Positions 1 to 7,790 of a stretch of 59,923 nt of DNA are shown piece by piece. The DNA lies in the NCBI GenBank assembly GCA_031266095.1, contig JAISBR010000113.1:1-59923 (forward strand), in the 5' to 3' direction. How positions within the stretch are numbered: the stretch's first letter is position 1; each line of letters opens with the position of its first letter. A program made the position numbers and the translations under genes. The stretch comes from Treponema sp. (GTDB lineage Bacteria; Spirochaetota; Spirochaetia; Treponematales; Breznakiellaceae). The notes under the pieces are model-generated. The model worked only from the letters and a program-made list of their open reading frames with translations, was not told the DNA's origin and made no database searches.

Positions 1-290
1 TATTATCGAATGAAATCGGCATTCCGATCCGGGTCTGCCATTATCCGCCGGGGACCAGCAAGTGGAACAAGATAGAACATTGTTTATTTCCGTTTATCAG
101 TATGAACTGGCGGGGGGTACCTTTGACCGATTATCAAACCATCGTAGATTTGATAAGCAATACCAAGACCCGATCCGGTCTCAGTGTCCGCTGCCAATTA
201 GACACACACAAGTACGACTTGGGCGTTCATATAACTGATGAACAGATGTCAAAGATAAAACGGAGAGGGGACAAATTCCACAAGGATTAG
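1..290 (+). CDS. ISAzo13-type transposase, C-terminal end (partial)
   Basis: Open from the left edge, so only the last ~96 codons are present. The frame reads through HYPPGTSKWNKIEH and then FISMNWRG. This is the conserved C-terminal block of ISAzo13-family (Rhodopirellula-type DDE) transposases, including the last catalytic Glu region in NKIEH. It ends at TAG 288-290 directly after FHKD. Relatives normally continue FHxxWNYT, and here the codons after TAG read NYTLQPS until a second TAG at 324-326. The Trp codon (TGG) therefore appears to have become TAG, removing about 12 residues. Whether the element is still active cannot be judged from this fragment. No terminal inverted repeat was recognised in 291-474, so the exact right end is unknown. 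Confidence 0.8.
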   Translation, partial: LSNEIGIPIRVCHYPPGTSKWNKIEHCLFPFISMNWRGVPLTDYQTIVDLISNTKTRSGLSVRCQLDTHKYDLGVHITDEQMSKIKRRGDKFHKD

Positions 291-474
291 AATTATACAC
301 TACAACCTTCGGTACGCAATATGTAGTATTTATTTTGAGGAGAGTCCTTATTCGGGCCGCCAAAACTTCGTAAACAGCCGGAATGTTATACTACATGGAT
401 GATAAAATTTTTATGATTTTAAAAAAATTTAACAAAAATCTAAAAATTACCGATAATTAATAAAAGGAGTTTTT

Positions 475-1320
475 ATGAAAAAAACCAATTTTGGTTTATT
501 CTCTGTATCAATTTTACTCTCATTAATTCTTTTAAATGGCTGTGCTTCTAATCAGGCAGTAAATGATGAAGCAAAATTTCCATCTCCAAATGAACTGTGT
601 CTTGAATTTATGAGCGCAGATATACCTATAGATCAATATAGTTATTTAGCATTAAAAGAAAATCTTCATTTTATGGAACTTGACGGTGTACATGTAATCG
701 GTGATAGAGCTATTATTATACCTTCTGGCAAACATGTCGTAACAATTAAATACTCTATTGGAGATCACTATACTGATCCTGTTTTAATCGGATTAAATCT
801 TGAACCGGGAAAATATTATTATTTGAATTACGAATATAAAAAAGGTGAATTTCTAAAAAATGACCAAATTGAACCATTTATTTCAGATATGCCCGATTCA
901 GTATTAAGTAATGCAAAAAGTAATTTTGAAAAAGCCAGATTATTTCTTGAATGGTCTATTACCAATCCAGCAGCATTAGATGGCACATGGATAAAAGAAA
1001 AGGGAACGTCTATTATTAATGAAATTACAATAATTGGTAATAAGTTTAAAATTATAATGCCATTGGGGGTTTATACAGGGAATGTTGAAGGCAGGTTGTT
1101 TCTTAATCAAAATTGGATTGTTCTATATCCAATTAGACATTATTCAACCAGAAATAATAATGGTGAAGAATTCAATGCGCCGTTTAGTCTCCAACCCGCA
1201 TGGCTTAACGAAGATATAATATATTATGAACGTACTGGCGATTCTTTATCTATTACCAGATTTTCCAGTAATTCTAATTTCTTCTTAAATAAAAACCCTG
1301 TTATTTTTAAATTGGAATAA
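475..1320 (+). CDS. AT-rich lipoprotein of unknown function
   Basis: A 281-residue protein with a lipoprotein signal: MKKT start, a hydrophobic stretch at residues 8-20, then the lipobox LNGC with Cys23 as probable lipidated residue. The start is supported by AAAAGGAG six bases before the ATG at 475. The mature part is mainly polar and beta-rich with no catalytic motif that I recognise. Residues ~160-280 resemble the generic 'amount of space for a ligand' type lipoproteins only loosely, so no function is proposed. Base composition is far more AT-rich than the downstream genes, and it lies between a transposase remnant and the chromosomal backbone. Acquisition by transfer is therefore plausible. 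The preceding 291-474 stretch is AT-rich and holds its RBS, with a possible -10 (TATACT near 387). Confidence 0.7.
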   Translation: MKKTNFGLFSVSILLSLILLNGCASNQAVNDEAKFPSPNELCLEFMSADIPIDQYSYLALKENLHFMELDGVHVIGDRAIIIPSGKHVVTIKYSIGDHYTDPVLIGLNLEPGKYYYLNYEYKKGEFLKNDQIEPFISDMPDSVLSNAKSNFEKARLFLEWSITNPAALDGTWIKEKGTSIINEITIIGNKFKIIMPLGVYTGNVEGRLFLNQNWIVLYPIRHYSTRNNNGEEFNAPFSLQPAWLNEDIIYYERTGDSLSITRFSSNSNFFLNKNPVIFKLE

Positions 1321-1512
1321 CTTGAATTAAAATAATAATAGCGTACGCCCCACGTCGTATAACAGAAGTGTTTTCACTCCCGGATCCGGAACAAGTACAA
1401 ACCGAAGAGTAACCGAATGAAAACATGCCTGCTTTTCCCTGAGAGGGGAGATCCGAAAGGAGAACGGCGAAGGCCCCCGGAGCGGGATTGAAAACAAATT
1501 GATTCCTTGAAC

Positions 1513-1536
1513 AAATCTGCCATCCATGGCAGATTT
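1513..1536. promoter_or_regulatory. Perfect 9-bp inverted repeat before the glycoside hydrolase gene
   Basis: AAATCTGCC (1513-1521) is followed by the loop ATCCAT and the exact complement GGCAGATTT (1528-1536). There is no T-run behind it, so it is not a classical terminator in the plus direction. It sits ~70 bases before the preferred hydrolase start, in the 290-base interval 1321-1608 that otherwise holds no recognisable gene. It could be a leader hairpin or an operator. Confidence 0.5.
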
Positions 1537-1608
1537 ATGCATGTGGTTACAATGGCGCCTGTGCCGCTCAAACGCGGAATTTTGCGAGAGGCTCTAACGC
1601 ACAGTAAA

Positions 1609-2904
1609 ATGAGACGACTTCCCCCGCCGGTAACGGCGGTTTTAACGGCCATAGCGTTGTTGTTGTTTTCCTGCGCCTCGATTCCCTCTCAGGCGGCGCT
1701 TCCGGAGAGACAGGATATTCCCGCCGACTTTGCCGGGCTTGTGCACGCCGGAGGAACCAGGACGCGGAAAGAATACGCCTATCTGGATTATCTGGGCGCA
1801 AGCTGGTTAGTTAATACCTTCTATTGGGACAGCATCGAGGTTGAGGACGGCGAATGGGACTTTCTTTCTTACGACGCCTTTGTTGACAAGGCTAAAAGCG
1901 CGGGGAAAAAAATACTTGGTATCCTGGCTTATGATTCTTGGTTGATTCACGATGACAAAGACACCCACTACTATATTCCCCCGGAGGATCTGCCCCGGTT
2001 TCTGCGTTATGTGCGGGAGACCGTAGGCCATTACCGGGGCAGGGTTGATGCGTGGTGTATCTGGAATGAGCCGAATTTTACCTTTTGGGACGGGACCCAG
2101 GGGGAATTTTTTGAGCTTGTCCGCCGGACCGCCGATACCGTCCGGGAAGCCGATAGGGGGGCGATTATCCTGGGCGGGGCGTTTAACCGGGGGCTTTTCG
2201 GCCTGCCCGAAGATTTTATCCGGGGCTTGTTTGAGTCCGGGGCTATGGAGAAGGCAGACGCGGTGGCCTTTCACCCCTACGAGCTTAATCCCGGCCGCAG
2301 CGCCCGGCTTTACGGCCAATTTCGGGATATCGTGGATGACTACGGTTTTGGGGATAAGATATGGGTTACCGAAGTAGGGTATCCCACCGGAGGCTGGTAC
2401 CCCACCGCGGTCTCTGAAAAAAAATTCCCCGCCTATGTGGTCAAAACTTTTACGCTCCTGGCTGCCGGGGGTGCGGGAAAGGTCTTCTGGTATCAGCTGT
2501 TTGATCCTCACCGGCGGACGAGAAGCAATTCGGAGGATTTTTTCGGCCTGATACGGAGCCGGCGCGACTACCGTTCCAAAGGCGCCGAGGCGTTCCGTTT
2601 ATGCGCCCAATTTCTTTCCGGTACGGCTTATTACCCGCGAAAACTCCAGCGGAAGGGACTGCCCGATTCCCTGCAATCTTTCTATTTTGAGGGAGACGGG
2701 AGCGGCGTCCTCATCCTGTGGAAGGAGGGGCTTGGCGCCGCCGCCGCGCGGCTGACGCTTCCGGGAACCGGTCATCTCCGGCACGATCCTGTTTCCGGGG
2801 AGGCTGCGCCAATTCCGGCGGAAATGCTTGTTAAAGTGGGAACTATGCCGGTGTTTATTACCTGGCGGACCGAAGAAGGCGCGGCGCGGATAAGCGTACC
2901 TTGA
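1609..2904 (+). CDS. Glycoside hydrolase-like lipoprotein, clan A type
   Basis: Predicted exported (beta/alpha)8-barrel hydrolase of the GH39/GH5-like clan A type. From the ATG at 1609 the protein has 431 residues and begins MRRLPPP, followed by a hydrophobic core and the lipobox LFSC. A longer reading frame reaches back to 1507, but its extra 34 residues would precede the signal sequence, so 1609 is preferred despite a weak RBS. Visible catalytic motifs are WNEPN (Glu154 as acid/base) and WVTEVGYP (Glu255 as nucleophile), 101 residues apart, as expected for retaining clan A enzymes. The WYQLFDP segment after strand 8 also fits. The C-terminal ~90 residues look like a small beta domain. Substrate is unknown; xylosides or other plant or host glycans are possible. 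It stands alone, 40 bases before the helicase gene. Confidence 0.75.
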   Translation: MRRLPPPVTAVLTAIALLLFSCASIPSQAALPERQDIPADFAGLVHAGGTRTRKEYAYLDYLGASWLVNTFYWDSIEVEDGEWDFLSYDAFVDKAKSAGKKILGILAYDSWLIHDDKDTHYYIPPEDLPRFLRYVRETVGHYRGRVDAWCIWNEPNFTFWDGTQGEFFELVRRTADTVREADRGAIILGGAFNRGLFGLPEDFIRGLFESGAMEKADAVAFHPYELNPGRSARLYGQFRDIVDDYGFGDKIWVTEVGYPTGGWYPTAVSEKKFPAYVVKTFTLLAAGGAGKVFWYQLFDPHRRTRSNSEDFFGLIRSRRDYRSKGAEAFRLCAQFLSGTAYYPRKLQRKGLPDSLQSFYFEGDGSGVLILWKEGLGAAAARLTLPGTGHLRHDPVSGEAAPIPAEMLVKVGTMPVFITWRTEEGAARISVP

Positions 2905-2944
2905 GTATGGAACAAGGACGCTGTTTTTTGCGATAATTAGAGAT

Positions 2945-4750
2945 ATGGCTGTTAACGCGGCGAATCCGCTGATCGTCCAAAGTGACAGAACTCTGCTTAT
3001 CGATGTACACGCCGCGGGGGCTGAGGAGGCCCGTTCGGCGATTATGCCTTTCGCGGAACTGGAAAAATCGCCGGAACATATTCACACGTATCGCATTACT
3101 CCCCTCTCCCTTTGGAACGCCGCCGGCGCGGGCCTTCATCCCCCGGATATCGTCAGGGCCCTTGACACGTACAGCCGCTACCGGATCCCCGACGGTATAA
3201 TAGAGGGCTTTGCGGATACGATGTCCCGTTACGGGAAAATCAGGATGGTTCATCCGGAAAGCCTCTCACGGGGGTGGCTTCTCCCCAAGGCAGCCGCGGC
3301 CGCGGAGGAAGTCAATAAGCGGGAAAGCGGCGGGGCGCGGTCTGACAAGCTGCTTTTATTGATTGAAGACGAGGCGGTGCGGGCGGAGATTGAAGCGGTC
3401 AAACCGCTGGAAAAACTGCTGGAAAAAACAGCGGCCGGTTTTTTGCTGCGCCTTGTTGACCGGGGGACGATCAAACGGGAATTGATCCGTGTTGGCTGGC
3501 CGGTCCAGGATGAAGCGCCCCTGGCCAGGGGGGAGGAACTGGATGTCCGTCTGCGGACGGAGACTCTTTCGGGAAGGCCCTTTGCCCCCAGGGATTACCA
3601 GATCGAGGCGGCCCGCTCGGTGCTGGGCGACGGAGGTCCCGGTACGGGATACGGGGTGGTGGCCCTGCCCTGCGGCTCGGGAAAAACAATCGTGGGTATG
3701 CTTATTATGTCCTTCCTTAAAACCAATGCCCTGATACTGACCGCCAATGTGGCGGCGGTACACCAGTGGATCGAAGAGCTACTGGACAAGACCGAATTGA
3801 GCCGGGAACAAATTGCCGAATACTCCGGGGATTCCAAGTCGGTGGCGCCGGTTACCATTGCCACTTACCAGATCATTACCTGGCGATCCGTTAAGGCGGT
3901 AAAATCCGATAAGCCGGACTTTCCCCATTTCCATCTGTTTCGGGAACGGCCCTGGGGGCTGATCGTCTACGATGAGGTTCATCTGCTTCCGGCGCCGGTT
4001 TTTCGCATAACGGCGGAGCTTCAGTCGGTCCGGCGGCTGGGGCTGACGGCGACATTGATCCGCGAAGACGGCGCCGAAGACGCGGTGTTCAGCCTGGTGG
4101 GGCCAAAACGCTACGATGTACCCTGGAAGGACCTTGAAGGCAAGGGCTGGATCGCCGAAGCCTTCTGTACCGAGATCCGGCTGGACCTGCCGGAAAACCT
4201 CAAGATACCTTACGCGGTCGCGGCGCCCAGGGAAAAGTACCGCATAGCCAGTGAAAATCCGCTGAAAGAAGACATTGTAGTCCAGCTCATTGAGAATCAT
4301 CCTGATGATCAGATACTCGTTATCGGTCAGTACATTTCCCAGCTTAATTCCCTGGCGGGGCTGCTTAAGGCGCCGCTTATCACCGGTAAAACACCTAACG
4401 TAGAGCGGGAACGGATTTACGGAAGTTTTAAACAGGGGGATTTCAGGGTTATCGTGGTTTCCCGTGTGGCCAATTTTGCCATAGACCTTCCCGACGCCTC
4501 AATGGCGGTGCAGGTTTCGGGTTCCTTCGGCTCCCGGCAGGAAGAGGCGCAGCGCCTGGGGCGGATACTTCGTCCCAAGAGGCGCAGCGCGTGGTTTTTT
4601 ACGCTGGTCTCACGTTACACCGTTGAAGAAGATTTTGCGGCTAACAGGCAAAAATTTTTAGCGGAGCAGGGATATAAATATTCTATTCAGCATTGGAATA
4701 GCACGCCGCTCATAAAAGAAAAGCCTGCAGCCGGGGCGGCCGCGGAATGA
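2945..4750 (+). CDS. XPB/ERCC3-type DNA helicase
   Basis: A 601-residue superfamily 2 helicase of the bacterial XPB type, presumed to translocate on DNA in repair. An N-terminal helicase-associated domain (1-200) precedes two RecA domains. Visible motifs are GSGKT at 244-248 (motif I), DEVH at 343-346 (II), TAT at 368-370 (III), then the RED motif at 373-375 that is characteristic of XPB. QRLGRILRP (motif VI) lies near residue 540. The protein lacks the long eukaryotic extensions. Its stop overlaps the start of the next gene by four bases (ATGA), implying translational coupling with the partner protein. XPB homologues occur in treponemes, mycobacteria and archaea. The promoter and RBS before 2945 are weak. 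Confidence 0.9.
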   Translation: MAVNAANPLIVQSDRTLLIDVHAAGAEEARSAIMPFAELEKSPEHIHTYRITPLSLWNAAGAGLHPPDIVRALDTYSRYRIPDGIIEGFADTMSRYGKIRMVHPESLSRGWLLPKAAAAAEEVNKRESGGARSDKLLLLIEDEAVRAEIEAVKPLEKLLEKTAAGFLLRLVDRGTIKRELIRVGWPVQDEAPLARGEELDVRLRTETLSGRPFAPRDYQIEAARSVLGDGGPGTGYGVVALPCGSGKTIVGMLIMSFLKTNALILTANVAAVHQWIEELLDKTELSREQIAEYSGDSKSVAPVTIATYQIITWRSVKAVKSDKPDFPHFHLFRERPWGLIVYDEVHLLPAPVFRITAELQSVRRLGLTATLIREDGAEDAVFSLVGPKRYDVPWKDLEGKGWIAEAFCTEIRLDLPENLKIPYAVAAPREKYRIASENPLKEDIVVQLIENHPDDQILVIGQYISQLNSLAGLLKAPLITGKTPNVERERIYGSFKQGDFRVIVVSRVANFAIDLPDASMAVQVSGSFGSRQEEAQRLGRILRPKRRSAWFFTLVSRYTVEEDFAANRQKFLAEQGYKYSIQHWNSTPLIKEKPAAGAAAE

Positions 4751-6912
4751 AAGATAGTGTTTTCCGTTCTATCGGGTTTTGGAAATCGGCCATAATGACC
4801 CTGCCGGATAATTCCTGTCTTGAACTTCTGCGGAGCGTGTTCGGTAAAATCAGAACTCCTTTTAACAAACAGATTTTGTTGGACGATTTAGAATCTTTTC
4901 TGTTACGGGAAGATATTCAAAGAAATATCGCCTGCTATTTTGACCATAATGACACCCGTATTATCGCCGCAGTTGCCGTCCTCGGTGAGCCGGTTCCCGG
5001 AGAACTGGAAAGCTTTTTTTCAGGTGAATTCAGTTACGCTGAATTGCAGGATCTGGTAGTCAATCTGGAAGAACGGTTTATCTTCTATCGTTTTCGGGAA
5101 AAAGGGTTAAGCCGGCTTGCGTTAAACCCCGTACTTAAGTCGATTCTGACTCCCTTTATAGCGGACACATCGTTGCTCTTTCCATCAGTCAAGGCGGCGG
5201 ATGATATTCCGGATAAGGAATCGGCTATTCCCTCTCTCAATGATCGGATACTAGCCGGGCTGCTTGCCTTTGTTTCGGAAGGAGAACCGTTTTTCAGGAA
5301 CGAGGGAGAAATTCGCAAACGAATAATCGATGAAGGAAATAAGGTGTTCCCCGGCATTGAATTAAGGTCTGTCGTCGGCGGCCTGCGGGTACTGGGACTG
5401 TTCCGGTCCGAAGGGGATAGGCTTTTCCCCGATTACCGGTGTTTCTCCGATTTCGGAAAACTCAGTCCCAGGGAACGGATGGAATACTGCGCTGCAGGCA
5501 TCTGTTGTTTCCGGAATTCTAATTCCTCCGGGGCTATTTCGCCTTATCTGTTCCACGCTCAGGTCAGGTATCTTGCAGGTTTCATTCACCGGTTCCTCAA
5601 TTCACTCGAGACGAAATACCTCTACCCCGACAGGACTTTGAGGCGGCTTGCAGATATTCTGAAACACGACAGTGCGGATAACACGCACGCCGTCCCGGTG
5701 GAAGAAGAAATCAATGGCCTTATTGAAACGCTGGAAATGACCGGTCTGCTGTTTCCGGTTTCCGCCGGATACCGGCGTCTTAGCCCTCTGGCTGCGGCAC
5801 AGGCGGATCAAAGCGCCCCGGACATAGCGGAGACAGCCGAAACCAATGCGGTGCAATCCCCTGTCATCGCCATGGACACGGCTTTTTCCTGCCTGGTCTA
5901 CCCTGAAATCAGCTACATCGACGCGATCAGCTTGGCCGCAATACTCGCTGTCCGTGAGGCGGGCGTGCCGGTACGTTTTGAACTCACGAGGGATTCCGCT
6001 ATTCGGGCCTTTGACCGTTCTCTCTCCGCCGACTCAATGATCGAGCTGCTGAAACGGCTTTCAGCTAACAGGATAGACGATAACCTTATCTGGACCCTCA
6101 AGGACTGGGAAAAACGCTATGGTGAGGTTTCCCTCCGCCGGGGCCTGCTGCTGAGCCTTTCAGAGGAGCGCCGTTATCTGGCGGAAACGGAATCCCTGTC
6201 ACGGTTCATCAAAGAGACCCTCGCGCCGGGAATCTATCTGCTCTCCGAGACGGCTGAAGATAAGGCCGTGGAAGCGCTGCATAAGGCCGGGGTGGACATT
6301 ATTGCCTGCCGCGGTGAAAATACCGGCGGGACCGAAACCCCTTCCGGCTTATTCCTGCCGCCCGCTTTCATAGGCTCTCAGATTTACCAGGAAAATCCCC
6401 GCGCCCGACGACAGCCCCTGCCTCCGCCCAAGGAAGAGCCGGCAAGTACCCCCACACCCTCGGCGTCTACCTTAATTGCGGGCTTTCATTCTATACTGGA
6501 GCAGATGCAGCGGGAAACCCCGGCCCTATCGGGTCCGGGTCCGGGGCTCAGCAAGGCCGAGCGTGATGAACTGGCCGCCCGGATTGACCGGAGGCTGGTG
6601 CTCTGTGAATCCCAGCTCAGAGACGCATCGGTACGTTACGAGAAACTGGAGGCCCGCCTGCTGGATTATGTAGGGAAAGCGGCGATTGCAAAACAGGCCA
6701 TTGCCCAGCGGTCACCGCTGGAGCTGATCAGATCGGGCAAAGACGGGGAACGACTGTTCGGAGTCCCCAAGGCTTTGGAAAAGGAGGACGGCGAAAGCAT
6801 CCTGGTTATCAGCCCCCTTGGGAAAGACAGTGGCGATACTCTCAGAATTCCTCTGGGGAAGATCAGCCTGCTGCGGCGGATCAAGAAATCTATTTTTGAA
6901 AACAATTCCTAA
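4747..6912 (+). CDS. Helicase-associated protein coupled to XPB (Helicase_C_3-like)
   Basis: A 721-residue protein translationally coupled to the XPB-like helicase by a 4-base overlap. No ATPase motifs are present. Residues ~370-530 (SYIDAISLAAIL through DWEKRYG to the GIYLL strand) match the pattern of the helicase XPB/Ssl2-associated domain found in mycobacterial proteins encoded next to XPB (Helicase_C_3, PF13625). The N-terminal third looks like winged-helix repeats that score gene-silencer-like helices (for example LLDDLESFLLREDIQ). A proline-rich linker around 555-575 is followed by a charged helical, probably coiled-coil stretch (600-650) and a small basic beta domain at the end. By analogy with archaeal Bax1 it may be a cofactor or nuclease partner of XPB. 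No nuclease motif was seen, so that role is inference. Confidence 0.65.
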   Translation: MKDSVFRSIGFWKSAIMTLPDNSCLELLRSVFGKIRTPFNKQILLDDLESFLLREDIQRNIACYFDHNDTRIIAAVAVLGEPVPGELESFFSGEFSYAELQDLVVNLEERFIFYRFREKGLSRLALNPVLKSILTPFIADTSLLFPSVKAADDIPDKESAIPSLNDRILAGLLAFVSEGEPFFRNEGEIRKRIIDEGNKVFPGIELRSVVGGLRVLGLFRSEGDRLFPDYRCFSDFGKLSPRERMEYCAAGICCFRNSNSSGAISPYLFHAQVRYLAGFIHRFLNSLETKYLYPDRTLRRLADILKHDSADNTHAVPVEEEINGLIETLEMTGLLFPVSAGYRRLSPLAAAQADQSAPDIAETAETNAVQSPVIAMDTAFSCLVYPEISYIDAISLAAILAVREAGVPVRFELTRDSAIRAFDRSLSADSMIELLKRLSANRIDDNLIWTLKDWEKRYGEVSLRRGLLLSLSEERRYLAETESLSRFIKETLAPGIYLLSETAEDKAVEALHKAGVDIIACRGENTGGTETPSGLFLPPAFIGSQIYQENPRARRQPLPPPKEEPASTPTPSASTLIAGFHSILEQMQRETPALSGPGPGLSKAERDELAARIDRRLVLCESQLRDASVRYEKLEARLLDYVGKAAIAKQAIAQRSPLELIRSGKDGERLFGVPKALEKEDGESILVISPLGKDSGDTLRIPLGKISLLRRIKKSIFENNS

Positions 6913-6927
6913 TTAAGGAGTAATCAT

Positions 6928-6942
6928 TAACACTTCGTGTTA
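6928..6942 (+). promoter_or_regulatory. Small hairpin ahead of the terminator
   Basis: TAACAC (6928-6933) and GTGTTA (6937-6942) form a perfect 6-bp stem with a TTC loop, directly before the main terminator hairpin. It may stabilise the 3' end of the helicase transcript. Confidence 0.4.
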
Positions 6943-6957
6943 CTGTACAATTAATAT

Positions 6958-6980
6958 AAGCGGCGATGCAGCCGCTTTTT
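6958..6980 (+). terminator. Rho-independent terminator after the XPB operon
   Basis: AAGCGGC (6958-6964), loop GATGCA, GCCGCTT (6971-6977), then a run of T to 6980. It separates the helicase pair from the NYN gene, whose RBS starts only three bases later. Read-through could therefore also be regulatory. Confidence 0.75.
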
Positions 6981-6992
6981 ACAGGAGTGAAT

Positions 6993-7790
6993 ATGCCTTT
7001 ACTGCCATTTTCGAATTTCGCCGACGGAGGGAACCATCCGGCGGAAACAGCCCAAGCAAAGCTCGCGGTCCTCATTGACGCCGATAATACCCAGCCCGCC
7101 ATCATTGAAGGCCTCCTCAACGAGGTAGCCAAATACGGCGTAGCCAGTGTCAAGCGGATCTACGGCGACTGGACCAGTAACAATCTCCGTTCATGGAAGG
7201 ACCGGCTGCTGGAATATGCCATACAGCCCATACAGCAGTTTTCCTACACGACGGGGAAAAACGCCACCGACTCGGCGATGATCATAGACGCCATGGATCT
7301 GCTCTACAGCGAGAAACTCGACGGTTTCTGTATCGTTTCAAGCGACTCCGATTTCACCCGCCTTGCCGCCCGGTTACGCGAAAGCGGCCGCATCGTCTAT
7401 GGTTTTGGGGAAAAGAAAACTCCCCGTGCCTTTGTCTCGGTCTGCGACAAATTTATCTACACCGAAATTTTGAAGGATAATCAGGAAGAGTCCGAGGATG
7501 AGGATGCCCGCCCAAGCGTTAAGCCCAAGAAGGATTTCAAAGTAGACCGGAAACTTCTTAAGCTGCTCCATGACGCGGTAGACGATCTGGCCGAGGAGTC
7601 CGGTTGGGCGTATCTGGGCGGCGTGGGCCAGAAGATCAACAACCGGTCCGCTGATTTTGATCCCCGCAACTACGGCTTCAAAAAGTTAGGCGATATGTTC
7701 AGGACCATTCCCCAGTTTGAAACCGAGGAACGGCCCCAGGCCAATGGTACCGGCAGGCAGGTATACATCAGATGGAAGCGCAAGCGCTGA
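6993..7790 (+). CDS. NYN-domain putative RNase with C-terminal LOTUS/OST-HTH domain
   Basis: A 265-residue protein starting at the ATG at 6993, which follows AGGAG by five bases. An upstream in-frame ATG at 6966 lies within the terminator and is unlikely. Residues 24-160 form a NYN (PIN-like, LabA/DUF88) domain. The acidic metal-site residues are visible: Asp29 and Asp31 in LIDADN, Asp93 in ATDSAM, and Asp118/Asp120 in SSDSDF. Residues ~185-263 form an OST-HTH/LOTUS module (LLHDAVDDL, GWAYLGGVGQKI, PRNYGFKKLGDMF), a fold that binds RNA in other systems. The combination suggests a targeted ribonuclease. The stop lies inside the start of purL (19-base overlap), so the two are probably co-transcribed. 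The RNA target is unknown. Confidence 0.85.
   Translation: MPLLPFSNFADGGNHPAETAQAKLAVLIDADNTQPAIIEGLLNEVAKYGVASVKRIYGDWTSNNLRSWKDRLLEYAIQPIQQFSYTTGKNATDSAMIIDAMDLLYSEKLDGFCIVSSDSDFTRLAARLRESGRIVYGFGEKKTPRAFVSVCDKFIYTEILKDNQEESEDEDARPSVKPKKDFKVDRKLLKLLHDAVDDLAEESGWAYLGGVGQKINNRSADFDPRNYGFKKLGDMFRTIPQFETEERPQANGTGRQVYIRWKRKR

Noticed and set aside
6911..6992. Possible leader peptide after AAGGAG at 6915-6920
   Set aside because: The only nearby start would be ATT, and the frame runs through the terminator hairpin. There is no support for translation.
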